Assembly: GCA_016256075.1 (NCBI GenBank)
Contig: SDVU01000321.1
Coordinates: forward strand, 1 to 15,215
Origin: Dictyocoela muelleri
Lineage: Eukaryota > Microsporidia
Reading direction: 5' to 3'
Length of the DNA: 15,215 bases
This document shows positions 1 through 9,329 of the stretch, piece by piece. The translations under genes were made by a program, and so were the position numbers. The notes below the pieces were generated by a model that worked only from the letters and a program-made list of their open reading frames with translations, was not told the DNA's origin and did no database searches. Each line of letters starts with the position of its first letter. Within the stretch, counting starts at the first letter, position 1.

Positions 1-434
1 TTAAAAAGACATATTTAAAGGAAAGAAATGTGTTAGAAATTTCGAATTGTTTCTTAATGATTGTTAAGTTATTATTAAAATAATTTTAATAAGTTATAAA
101 ATTTAGCAAATATTTGAAATTTTTAATTATATAAAAATAGATGATTTAAAAGAAGTTTAATATACCCCCATATCTTTATTAAAAGTAATTCAGTTAGGAT
201 TTTTTCCATAATCGTTTTTAATTTTTTTTAAAGGTCCCTACCTTAAGGGGTCTAAAAATCCCAGATACTGTACTTGCGCCGACTTTTCTATGTGTAGATA
301 TAAGTGAAAAAATTTCAGCAAAAATAATTATTGATCTAAAAACAATCATGAAAGATGCAAATAATTCATTTATTTTACTCATTCATTATAAAAACAAAAA
401 ATTTATCACCAACATTGTTAATGGTGTATTTTAT
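1..434. other. AT-rich intergenic stretch, no gene seen
   Basis: I see no open frame with protein-like composition and no RNA gene here. The only distinctive string is CCCTACCTTAAGGGGT (236-251), which recurs with one mismatch on the opposite strand at 10734-10749. It sits in slightly less AT-rich DNA and may be an old repeat fragment. Confidence 0.5.
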
Positions 435-888
435 ATTACATGCTGACGATATCTATAGCTGCCAACCCTAGAGCAGTCACCTAATTTCAACTAAAGAACT
501 TTTTTCTTGATATTCCGGTAATAATTACTTTCTAAGTTGCCTAGAAGCCGCCTTTATACGCGATTTTCGTTTAAAAAGGCCATATCAAAAATTCGGTAAT
601 TTGTGGTATTTAATAATTTATCTTTATTTTTCACTAGTTATCTATTGCGGTGCGTATTCCCAATAAGTCCTACGCCAACCATAGTCACTTCTACTTTATT
701 TTCATATTAGATCATGTCTTAATCAGCTATACAACACTATAAAACTGTATATTAATACTATCTTTATATTGTAATCGACCGCTTTATGACATCTTTTCTT
801 ATTTATTTAAGAGTGACGTCAGCGGGATTCGAATCTCGATACTTAAATTTTTCATTTAAGAGTATTAACAACTGTGCTATCCGGCTCG
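435..888 (-). mobile_element. tRNA-headed SINE-like retroposon, copy 1
   Basis: Read on the minus strand, this repeat starts at about 888 with a tRNA-like head. It has an A-box-like TAGCACAGTTG (complement of 869-879) and a B-box-like GATTCGAATCC (complement of 825-835). A body of about 370 bp unrelated to tRNA follows and ends near 435. The whole unit aligns end to end with 9507-9966: the head, the block around 700-790 (AGTCTTAATAAGCTATAC-like in the other copy), and the 3' end (GGCAGCTAT...GTCAGCATGTAAT against GGCAACTAT...GTCAGTATGTAAT). The spacing from A box to B box is the same in both copies. The head does not fold into a good cloverleaf, so this is not a working tRNA. Target-site duplications are at best degenerate (TATTT-rich strings on both sides). 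By family knowledge such elements are transcribed by RNA polymerase III and copied by a LINE reverse transcriptase. No LINE is visible in the window. Confidence 0.75.
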
Positions 889-1260
889 TTATTTAGTATA
901 AACATGAATTGAACATAGAAAACTCTGGTCTACAGTTTTTTTTGTTCATAGCTTAGAGTTTACATTAATATATATTTTCAGTATTAAATATGCTTTATGT
1001 TATCATGAGAAAATTGAAATGAAAAAAATATATTTTTCTTATACATTATTAACAATTTACAACAAAAACTTGCAAGAATTTTGTTTAAAATTTTTAAAAT
1101 TTTGTTATTTGACGATTTTTAAATGCATATATTCTAAATCAATCTGATTATTTATTAACTGCTTTATAACCTTAATTTCGTTATAATACAATTTGGTTTG
1201 AAAATTATAATACAGTCAAGGTCGAGTTTTTAATCATTTTTAATAATTTTGATTTTAAAG
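889..1260. other. AT-rich stretch, no gene seen
   Basis: Long A/T runs with no supported coding region. Near the end, GTCGAGTTTTTAA (around 1221) resembles strings near 8041 and 14928. It may belong with the tandem array that follows. Confidence 0.4.
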
Positions 1261-1334
1261 ATCGACTGATGTAAAAAATCGACTGATGTAAAAAATCGAC
1301 TGATTAAAAAAAACGACTGATTAAAAAAAACGAC
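1261..1334 (+). repeat. 17-bp tandem repeat, about 4.3 units
   Basis: The units ATCGACTGATGTAAAAA (1261-1277), the same again (1278-1294), ATCGACTGATTAAAAAA (1295-1311) and AACGACTGATTAAAAAA (1312-1328) are followed by a partial unit AACGAC (1329-1334). The register is exactly 17 bp throughout. The first two units are identical and the next two share newer changes, as expected from stepwise duplication. Short arrays with a TCG core and an A/T spacer also lie just inside the right end of the hAT element (14951-15009), so this could be the end of another decayed transposon. Confidence 0.85.
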
Positions 1335-2606
1335 AATTAATAAAAAACCCTAGTTGGTTTAATATGGTCTCAATAAGATAAAAGATAATTTATCTTTGCT
1401 CGATTTGTCAAATGTTTCATAAATGTCATGATTTATAGATTCAAATTTTGCTAAAATAAACAAAATCATATTCCCGTATAAGTGTTTCTGTGTATTTAAA
1501 GATATTCGATGCTTCATAAAATGTAAATTTCTATGAAAATCGTAATTTAAGTAAATAAAATATACAATTGAATTATCACTTGAGTAGATGAACTTTTACC
1601 ATGTGTGTCTTCAGAATTTATTAATTCAGTTAAATACCCAATGTCAAAATATTGATTTTTGTTCATCAACTAAAATATAAATTTATTTTTACCTGATTGA
1701 ATGTCTTTCGTACCTAGTTTATTACACACAACATGTTTTTAAATATAATTTCATACCGATTAAAATTCTTTATTTATGCATTGTATGTTTGAACTTTAGT
1801 TTAAAATGATTTAAAGTTCAATCTAATTTATTGAATTATGCCAGCGTCAAATGGTTTTATTACTGAATATTTTGGAAATAAAAATAAAGTAAATATTCTT
1901 GTTGTTTTGGCTTTATGTCTACTAAAATTATCATGAATTAATTTTTTTTACGTATTTTATCACAAAATTCGCATATAAAATATATAAAAATTTACTAAAT
2001 ATATTCGCCGTCAATTAAGCTCGTCTTACAGCTTTTTATAAAACATTAGTCAGATTATTTTATATTTTTAAACCTCTTTTAGGTTTTCTGATTTCTCAAT
2101 CTTCTACGCGCTATTCTTTTCTCATAAAATTTTTTTCTAGAAATATTCCAATGCGTGTTTTATATCGTTGGCATTTCTTTTATCTTTATTTTGTATATAA
2201 AATACTATTTATATTTAAATGTTTTGTTCTATGGATTAAGTTTTTCTATATTAAAAACGAAATTTACATTAGATTTTTTACTAATCTAATGTTTATTTTT
2301 AACTTAAAAGTGTCAGAAATTACAAATACTATTATAAAATTCAAGATGGCATGTATTTATGATAAATGGTCTTATTAAATATGTTCTTAATAAAATATTT
2401 GGTTATATACTAATTTTTGCTGATTATTATTGAAGACATATTCTTTTGATTATTGTAAATTGTGTTTTCGATATTACCATGTTTTTTGACCTCAAAAAAG
2501 TTATTACATCAAGTTAAAAGGAATCTATTTCAGCATATTTAGATGTTACGTTTAAATTTCATATCTCTTTGTAATTTAAGTTTGTTTTTATCAAGAATTG
2601 ACAATT
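1335..2606. other. AT-rich stretch, no supported gene
   Basis: Nothing convincing is seen in 1.27 kb. One open frame (2151-2378, 75 codons) encodes only F/I/K/Y-rich sequence of the kind any AT-rich DNA yields. It has no recognisable motif and is not called as a gene. Confidence 0.45.
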
Positions 2607-2941
2607 CTAAAATATTTGGTTCTCTATATCTATAGTAACCTGGTCCAACGTCAATAAAAGGGTATTTATTTTTTCTTAAACATTTTTTTTAAATTTAACT
2701 TGATGGATTATAAGTAGATCGTATTTTTAAGTCCGTAAGATTCTTTATACGTAGTTTTTGTCATTTTACCTTTTTGAGAAAATCAAAAAAAACGACTTAT
2801 AAAGAATGTTAGCGACTAAATAAATACAATATCACCGTAGTTAATCGAACTAAACAAAAAAAAATTTTAAGAAAAATTAGATGCATTTTTATTGATGCTG
2901 CACCAGGTTACTATAGATATAGAGAGCCAAATATTTTTCAG
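2607..2941. mobile_element. Foldback (long inverted repeat) MITE-like element
   Basis: The left arm from 2607 (CTAAAATATTTGG, then CTCTATATCTATAGTAACC) is answered by its inverse from 2941 backwards (CTGAAAAATATTTGG, then the same 19 bases). Similarity continues inward through CAATAAAA and TTTTTCTTAAA. It resumes near the centre, where ACTACGTATAAAGAATCTTA (complement of the left side) matches ACGACTTATAAAGAATGTTA on the right. The 335-bp unit is therefore almost entirely self-complementary and has no coding capacity. I could not fix a target-site duplication. Foldback elements of this kind are usually moved in trans by a DNA transposase; the partner is unknown. Confidence 0.8.
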
Positions 2942-3394
2942 TTAAGGCGTACTATTGATCTAGTTACTTCATATTTCCCAATCATATCTTTTTATATTTA
3001 ATTCTTTTATGCAATCTTTCTTTTTCGATCGAAAATTCTTCTACCGTTGTTTTTTATATTTTAGGTTGTTATTTAGTAAAATAAAAAATATTACATTTAA
3101 CACTAAATTTAGCATAAAAATAAAAAAATTGGCTAATTTTATAAATCGAATCACCTATAAAATTATAAAAATTTATCTAAAGTAAAATTTCCCATCTATG
3201 AATATTTTTTTATAAATTAAATTAAAAAATATCTATAATGTAGCAAAATAGTTTCCAGGGTCATTGTCATTTTATAATTAAATTTATAATTTTCAGATTA
3301 TATTATTTATCTTTTATTAAAATTTAAAAGGTTAAAAAATTTCGTTTTTTTATTTAATTTTATAATAATCACTGTATGGGCTCAAAATGCTAAT
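2942..3394. other. AT-rich stretch, no gene seen
   Basis: No open frame, RNA gene or repeat is recognised between the foldback element on the left and the GC-rich inverted terminus on the right. Confidence 0.4.
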
Positions 3395-4225
3395 ATGTTG
3401 CGCGTCCAGCGCGCACATTTCAAATAAATAATTAAAAATGGCCTTGAGGGAGCTGAACCTTTGTAAGTGTATCAAAAATATATATTATGCAAACTGAAAT
3501 AGAGAACTAATAATTTTAAAAAATAAACAATATAAATAATTTTTTTATAATAAATAAATTTAAAATTACAATTATGAATGAATACTTTTTTGGTATCATT
3601 ATAGAAACTATACAGAAATATTTTAGAAAAAAAATCTATTGTTACATTTTTAGAATTTTTACCTGACTTTCAAAATTATTTTTTTGTACTCCTACGGTTT
3701 ATTGACCTAGAAAAAAGCTTAGGAAAATTTATAAACAATATCTGTAATTTTTTGCTGATTATGAGTCTCGGAAACTTTTTTATGAATAAAAATTAGCGAC
3801 AAATTTAGTAATTTTCACGGCTTAATTATAATAAAAACTTCAATTTATAAAAATAATAAAAATATTATTGGTATTTATAATTAGAAAGAAATTTTACAGA
3901 TCTTTAGTGTTTATAATTTCTCTTAATTTTTTTGTTAGGTCGCTAAAGCGTTTGAGTACAAAATTTTTACCATATTAGTCAATAATTTATCCTTATATTA
4001 CACTGTTTTTTGTACTTGATTATAAGTTTATTAATTTTTTGACTAAAATACTACATAAAATTTATTTATTGATAAAAAAAATTTATGATGTTTATTTTTT
4101 AATATTATTGGTCATCTGGTTCGGTATTACAGAATATATATTATGGCTACACTTATCAGGGTGCAACTTCAACACAGTCGATTTTTTGTTATTTTTAAAA
4201 ATGTCGCGCGCAGCGCGCGCGTCAT
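3395..4225. mobile_element. Candidate non-autonomous DNA transposon with GC-rich palindromic ends
   Basis: The left end reads ATGTTGCGCGTCCAGCGCGC followed by ACATTT (3395-3420). The right end, read inward on the other strand from 4225, is ATGACGCGCGCGCTGCGCGC followed by GACATTT. Both tips are self-palindromic and far more GC-rich than their surroundings. Weaker inverted similarity runs about 70 bp inward and includes TAAGTGTA on both sides (left around 3464-3471; right around 4149-4156 on the complement). The 830-bp interior shows no transposase. A 62-codon frame (4039-4227) runs off into the terminus and is probably fortuitous. The target-site duplication is unclear because the next element abuts the right end. 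The boundaries and the one-element interpretation are inference. Confidence 0.5.
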
Positions 4226-4503
4226 AATACCCCCCCCCCCTATTTGAGGGTCTTTATTTTTATTTTGTCACCTTTGATTCAAATGTCATAACGTAAAAAA
4301 ATTTAACAAAAAATAACCAAAATCATTACAAAAAGATACAATTACAAACAACAACAGCACACACTTACGGTTTGTGATGTTGTTGTTTGTAATTGTATCT
4401 TTTTGTAATGATTTTGGTTATTTTTTGATAAAATTTTTTGCGTTCCGACATTTGAATCAAAAGTGGCAAAATAAAAATAAAGACCCACAAATAGGGGGTA
4501 TTA
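4225..4503. mobile_element. Intact foldback MITE (family A, copy 1)
   Basis: This 279-bp near-perfect palindrome has a left arm of about 4225-4363 and a right arm of 4371-4503, with a loop of only about 7 bases. The arms start TAATACCCCC and continue through TCTTTATTTTTATTTTG, GATTCAAATGTC and AAAAAGATACAATTACAAAC. The flanks carry TCA (4222-4224 and 4504-4506), a possible 3-bp target duplication. The left arm has a run of 11 C where the right arm has 5 G, so a homopolymer expansion or a sequencing artefact sits there. There is no coding capacity. A second, more diverged copy lies immediately downstream, split by a retrotransposon. Confidence 0.9.
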
Positions 4504-4604
4504 TCACTTTATGTCGGTAATAATTTTTTAATAAATTTTAGATATACATTTTATTAAACTTGATTTGCTTTATAAATCTTTTTCTTAGATTTTATGTTAT
4601 TTTT
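4504..4604. other. Spacer between the two family-A MITE copies
   Basis: About 100 bp of T-rich DNA separates the two copies; nothing is recognised in it. Confidence 0.4.
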
Positions 4605-4790
4605 TAATATTAGATTTAGTGTCTTTATTTTTATTTTGCCGCCCCTGTTACAAATGTCGGAGCGTAAAATTTTTTAAAAAAACAAGCAAAATCATTAACA
4701 AAAAGATACAATTACATACAACCACATCACACACATTTGGTGTGATGTTGTTGTTTATAATCGTATCTTTTTGTTAATGATATTGTTTAT

Positions 4791-5028
4791 TGTCGTGTAA
4801 CATAACACTGCAATTTTGTCAAGAATTTAATACCAAATTTATTCCTATTTTTCATTCAATATAAAATTCCATAGTTTTAATTAATCAAAAATAGCATAAA
4901 AGAAAATAAATTTGTTGAGGGTAAGAGGATAAATGTCAAATCATGAAAATAAATTCAATAAAAACCATTCACGTAACATTTTACTAATTTCAAGAACTTC
5001 GGCCATCCACGATATGTGGAACATTGCA
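4791..5028 (+). repeat. 5' LTR of the Ty3/gypsy-type fossil
   Basis: This 238-bp LTR starts TG and ends CA. Its last part (4995-5024) is identical over 30 bases to the matching stretch of the other LTR (7803-7832), while the rest has diverged. Within it, CCACGATATGTGG forms a small hairpin. Confidence 0.92.
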
Positions 5029-7596
5029 TAATGAATTCAAGTCTTAATGGCCAGAAAATATCCATGGAAATCGAAGCACTAATTAACAACGTATATACTC
5101 AAAAAAATAAGCATATACAAGTAGACTGAAGATTCAGAACACGCACATCTTAATTAAAAGAGATTTAGCTCTTTTCGAGACACTCTCTTCAGAATTTTTT
5201 CAAGGAATGCAGACATTTAGGAATAATGTAAAACTTACAGGTTGGTCTGCTCAGAAAATACTCTTATCTTCAAAACATTGTGCTCTGACGAAATATTAGA
5301 TATAATCGAATGTAAAAAATATATTGGTGAAATATTATTGTATTCTCAAAGCAAAATATTCCAAAACCTAAATTCATCGATTGCAACATCATTTACAAAA
5401 TTTAAACAAAACAATAGCAATCTCAAAACCATATAGGTGTCCAACTTACCAAGAATAACTACTTAGAGATTAATTAAAACACTTCTTGATAAAGGAATAA
5501 TAAAAAGGTCGAAATAAATGTTTGCATCTCCTTGTTTTATAAAAGAAAAAATTGATATTATCGTGATTATTTATTGACTACAGACGGCTAAATAAAATTT
5601 CTTTCCCTGATGGACACTGCTTTCAGATTATTTAGATCATTTCATAGAATATCTACCTCCAAATATTTTTCGAAAATTGATTTTCGAAAAGGTTTTTTTA
5701 AATAAAAATTATCAATATAAAACTGCATTTGTAACAAATATAGGAAAATTTAAATTTAAAAGAGTCTCTGTTGGTCTCTTAAATGCATCTAAATATTTTA
5801 TCTAGAAAATATCTGAAATCCTATACAACATTCCTAATGTCACGTTTTTTGTAGACGATATCCTAATCTACACCGAATCAATACAAGAACATTTAGAAAT
5901 ATTAAAAACAGTATTAGACGCTCTTTTTAAAAACAATGCGATAATAAATCTTGAGAAATCTGTTTTCATGAAAGACAAAATTAATGCCTAGGTTTCGAAA
6001 ATTTTAATAGTAAATTTAACCTGATATTTCTAAATTGTAGAATTTCACCAAATGTGATTTCTCAAATCAAAACGTCAACTACAAAAACTTCCGGGCAAAA
6101 AAAATAGTATACGAAATTTATTCCTAACATAAGTAAAAAACTTGGAAAGCTATATGATAAAATAAAAGGCAAAAACAATAAAGTTTTCATAGAAAATGAA
6201 TAAATGACCCCAATATATAAATTTATGGTATTTTAATAAATCAAATGAGTTTATACCTCCCTGATTTTTTTATATAAAAATTTTTATATTCATAGTGATC
6301 CAAGCGACTTTGCCAAAGAGCTGTTATCTCTCAGGAAAAGGAAGAAGTCGATACTATAAATGAAAACATACAATTAGTCAGTACAACTTCTCAATAATTG
6401 AGCAAGAGACCTTTGCCATTATGATGGCTGTAAAGAAATGGAAACTCTTAATAGGTCGGTGAAAAATAATTATATATACTGACGGCAAAATTTTTAACTA
6501 ATAACTCTACCGATTTTAGCAAAAATGTAAATGATGGAATGCATCTTTAGTCGATTTGGACATGGAAACGAGCATGCGAAAGGATCTGAGAATAACGCCG
6601 CAGATTTTTTCTCTCGCGTAACTAAACTGACGCAAACGAAGAAACCTAAAGCATTCACCTATAAATTATAAAAGTAATAATAGCCCGTCTTCATTCAATG
6701 ATTATATTAAACCATCCACATTATCAATGGTCACATAGGATTTGTCGCATCTTATCAAACATTAGTACAAATCATTAAAATCGATAGAAATAAAGGCATT
6801 CTGCTAAAAAATCAAATAAAGACTTGCTTTTATTGACAAATTAACAAAAAAAAATTGTTCACCGGGAACACAAAGGCAACCTATCCACGAACACTCTTCT
6901 GGACATAAAGTATTGACATTTATTGACCTTTTGAAGCGAGTCAATATCCTCACGAATTCGATAGTAATAATCTTTATGTGATAACATTTACCAACAGGTG
7001 CAGTAATTTCTCAAAATGCTTTTTAAAACAAAAATAACATCAGCAGAATTAATAGATGGGTTTTAAGAGGAAGAGATTTCAAAATTTAAAACCCCTAGCA
7101 CAATGCTTTCTGATAATTGTAAATGTTATGTATCTAATAGAACAAAATCATACCTCAATTCATTATTTATTCAACAAAAATTCGCCTCGCCATACAATCC
7201 TACAGGGCAATCATTATCGGAACGTAAAAATGTCATTATTTCAAACAGTTTGCGCATATACAAGTCATTTTCTATAGACATGATAAAAATCCTTATCGAT
7301 ATAGGATTAATGATATTTTCAATACTAGTATAAAGGAATTCAATATGAAATAATAGAAAATAAATAATTATATAGTGAAAAATACCCCCTAAAAAATAGA
7401 ACATAAACCATAATTATGAACCAGAAAATCTTATGCTCATTAAAATCAAACAATTGGTAAACTCGACAACAAAATCGAGGGCTGTACAAAATCATTTAAG
7501 TCTCGGATGATTTGTAACGAATTTATTTTGAAAGAAAAAACGGTAAATTAGACATGAGAAACATAAAATCTGCATAACAGTATTGGGTGGGGAACA
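5029..7596 (+). pseudogene. Internal region with decayed Ty3/gypsy pol (RT, RNase H, integrase)
   Basis: Recognisable pieces of the polyprotein remain. Reverse transcriptase lies at about 5450-6150, with the FVDDILIYT-type active-site motif near 5850-5880. RNase H lies at about 6290-6640, with an EQETFAI-type motif and a late ENNAADFFSR-type motif. The integrase core lies at about 7090-7330, with ASPYNPTGQS followed by SER. Upstream of reverse transcriptase (5160-5440) a gag- or protease-like remnant is possible, but I cannot identify it. The region is broken throughout and is treated as a fossil. Confidence 0.88.
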
Positions 7597-7836
7597 TGTC
7601 GTATAACATAAACACTACCATTTTTCAATAATTTAATACCAAATTAAATCCCTATTTTTTATTCAATATAAAATTCAATAGTTTTTGTTAATTAAAATAA
7701 AGATAAAAGAAAATACATTTGTTGGGGATAAGAGAATAAATGTTATAACATGAGAATAAATTCAATTAAAACCTTTCACGTGATATATTTACTTATTTCA
7801 TAAACTTCGGCCATCCACGATATGTGGAACATGGCA
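7597..7836 (+). repeat. 3' LTR of the Ty3/gypsy-type fossil
   Basis: This 240-bp direct repeat of 4791-5028 also starts TGTCGT and ends GCA. The target-site copy GTTAT (7837-7841) follows directly, then the MITE sequence resumes. Confidence 0.92.
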
Positions 7837-7926
7837 GTTATTTTTTGATAAAAATTTTTATGTTCCGATATTTGAAACAAGGGTGGCAAAATAAAAAATA
7901 AAGAGCCTCAAATGGTGAGGATATTA

Positions 7927-8752
7927 GCACTTTTAAACATAAATGTATTTTCGGAAAAATCAAAGCAGATTAAAATGAATAATCATTTATACAATATAAT
8001 TGAGTATAAAAACTCAAAATTTTAAAAATTGATTAAAAAGATCGAGTTTTTAAAAACCAACAAAGAGTTAAAATATTAAACTATAAGAATATATTTCCTC
8101 ATGGGTGCGTTATTTGGAAAATAAGGGTCTAAATAAGATCATTAAAATTACCAAAGGAATCAAAAACAAAAAGTGAATAAAAAATCGACTTTTTAATGAC
8201 CAAAAAAAACGAGATCGACTTTACTGACATTAAATAGACTTAGTAATTTAATTAAAAGTAATTAAAAATAGACTATACATAAAATTAAAATTTATAAATA
8301 AACTAACAATTTATATTTTTTCTAAATAAGTAAAAATTATTTAAGATTCTATAAAATTATTCATATTTATAATAAAAATATGATTATTGAATAAAAAAAT
8401 ATTCAAGTAAATTTTAATTATTAAAAACGTTATTTAAAATTTATATTATAGTTAAATTAAAATTCCTAAAGTTTATTTAAAGATTTTTTACTTTTATTTT
8501 TGACAGAATTTTTAATTACAAAATAACATTTATTTTTATTTAAAAATTTTAATACCTGTCATCTTTTCATTAAGAATTTTTGATTTTAATGATAGAAATT
8601 ATTAATATAAATTAATAATACCTCCGGGTTTGTTAAATGAAACTATTATATAAACTAAAAAAAATAAAATTTTCTAAAATAAGGAGTTTTGACATATATT
8701 AAATTGTGACATTATTTAAGAACACCATAAATAGCAGGTAAACGCAATAGTT
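7927..8752. other. AT-rich region upstream of the homeobox gene
   Basis: No gene is seen in this stretch of about 825 bp. A weak inverted pair, ATTAAAAAGATCGAGTTTTTA (around 8032-8052) and its near-complement around 8180-8200, may mark a further decayed element. Just before the gene the DNA is almost pure A/T except for CCTCCGGG near 8622. I recognise no TATA box or upstream motif with confidence. Confidence 0.4.
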
Positions 8753-9328
8753 ATGTCTGATTTGTCAGAAGAACTTATAAATGCCTTAAATAAGTTATCA
8801 TCTATAGATGAAAATACAAATTTAGAAAATCCTGAAATTGAGTATAAAAAAATATTAAATGAGATTTTTGAGATATATAAGCAATTAAAGGATAAAGGTA
8901 ATGAAGAAAATATTCATAATTATGAAATGTTAATATTTTCACATTTAGAGGAGCTAAAGAATAAATTTCATATGGACGAAAAAATAACTGAAATAACGAA
9001 CAAGTATCTTTATATGAATAATATATATATTAATGAAATTTCTACAGATATAAAAAATGTTATTGCAGAAGTAAATAGTGAGTCTGATATGAATCTTCCG
9101 AGCTCAAATAGAAAAAGTAAAAATCGAAGGACTAATTATTCCAAGTCTGTATCTAAAACTCTCAAAAATTGGTTGAGAGAACATATTAGAAATCCATATC
9201 CAACAGAAGCCGAAAAATTAGAATTATGTAAAATTACGGGATTAGATCACACACAAATTAATAATTGGTTTATAAATGCAAGACGAAGAATATTGCCATT
9301 GATGAAAAAAAATTTAGAATATGAATAA
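8753..9328 (+). CDS. TALE-class homeodomain transcription factor
   Basis: The gene encodes a 191-residue, intronless protein. Residues 122-184 form a homeodomain of the three-amino-acid-loop-extension (TALE, KN-type) class. Helix 1 covers [12 protein letters not shown], the loop carries the diagnostic PYP (148-150), and recognition helix 3 contains [10 protein letters not shown] (170-179) with the invariant W172, F173, N175 and R177. A basic arm (KSKNRR, 122-127) precedes it. Residues 1-110 are acidic and look helical, and match no named domain I know. The expected role is a sequence-specific DNA-binding nuclear regulator. In fungi, TALE proteins of this kind (HD1 type) pair with a non-TALE homeodomain protein, and in Encephalitozoon cuniculi such a pair is adjacent and was proposed as a mating-type-like locus. 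No partner gene is visible here. The start is the first ATG after an in-frame TAG at 8732. The stop overlaps an AATAAA. This is the only intact host gene in the window. Confidence 0.93.
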   Translation: MSDLSEELINALNKLSSIDENTNLENPEIEYKKILNEIFEIYKQLKDKGNEENIHNYEMLIFSHLEELKNKFHMDEKITEITNKYLYMNNIYINEISTDIKNVIAEVNSESDMNLPSSNRKSKNRRTNYSKSVSKTLKNWLREHIRNPYPTEAEKLELCKITGLDHTQINNWFINARRRILPLMKKNLEYE

Positions 9329-9329
9329 A
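9324..9329 (+). promoter_or_regulatory. Possible polyadenylation signal overlapping the stop codon
   Basis: AATAAA spans the last two bases of the GAA codon, the TAA stop and one base beyond. Overlap of the stop codon with AATAAA is known in very compact eukaryotic genes. In DNA this AT-rich the string also arises by chance, so the call is tentative. Confidence 0.35.

Larger units (their letters stand above)
4791..7836 (+). mobile_element. Old, broken Ty3/gypsy-type LTR retrotransposon
   Basis: The element is bounded by two direct LTRs (4791-5028 and 7597-7836) that begin TGTCGT and end GCA. It is flanked by TTTAT (4786-4790) and GTTAT (7837-7841); the intact MITE copy reads GTTAT at this site, so this is a 5-bp target duplication with one change. 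Remnants in between occur in the order reverse transcriptase, RNase H, integrase, the order of the Ty3/gypsy group. A purine-rich stretch just before the right LTR (GGGTGGGGAACA) would fit the polypurine tract. By eye the LTRs are roughly 80-85% identical, so the insertion is old. The element is shorter than usual for the family and is broken by many interruptions: a fossil. Confidence 0.92.
4605..7926. mobile_element. Foldback MITE (family A, copy 2), split by an LTR retrotransposon
   Basis: The left piece (4605-4790) matches the intact copy at 4225-4503 through TCTTTATTTTTATTTTG, the GATACAATTACA block, the loop and AATGATATTG. The match stops abruptly where the LTR begins. It resumes at 7837 with GTTATTTTTTGATAAAA and runs to the other tip, ATATTA, at 7926. 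Excluding the insert gives a unit of about 270 bp, the same size as the intact copy. The outer tip of the left arm has lost the C run. Being interrupted, this copy must have been in place before the retrotransposon arrived. Confidence 0.88.

Noticed and set aside
822-888. Minus-strand tRNA gene suggested by A- and B-box-like strings
   Set aside because: The acceptor arms do not pair, the would-be anticodon loop lacks the conserved U before the anticodon, and the same head recurs at 9903-9966 joined to the same non-tRNA body. It is the head of a retroposon.
2151-2378. 75-codon open frame
   Set aside because: F/I/K/Y-rich low-information translation typical of AT-rich DNA, with no motif and no context.
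4039-4227. 62-codon open frame with a hydrophobic stretch
   Set aside because: It runs into the GC-rich palindromic terminus, which supplies its last residues (SRAARAS), and shows no family resemblance. Most likely fortuitous.
4225-4503. Structural RNA or terminator hairpin
   Set aside because: The palindrome is 279 bp, has a diverged second copy with the same ends and is flanked by a short duplication, so a MITE explains it better.
7171-7404. Minus-strand 77-codon open frame
   Set aside because: Antisense to the integrase remnant of the LTR fossil; a shadow frame.
7500-8752. Non-TALE homeobox partner upstream of the TALE gene
   Set aside because: I looked on both strands for a WF.N.R-type helix and found none; the region is LTR, MITE and AT-rich filler.
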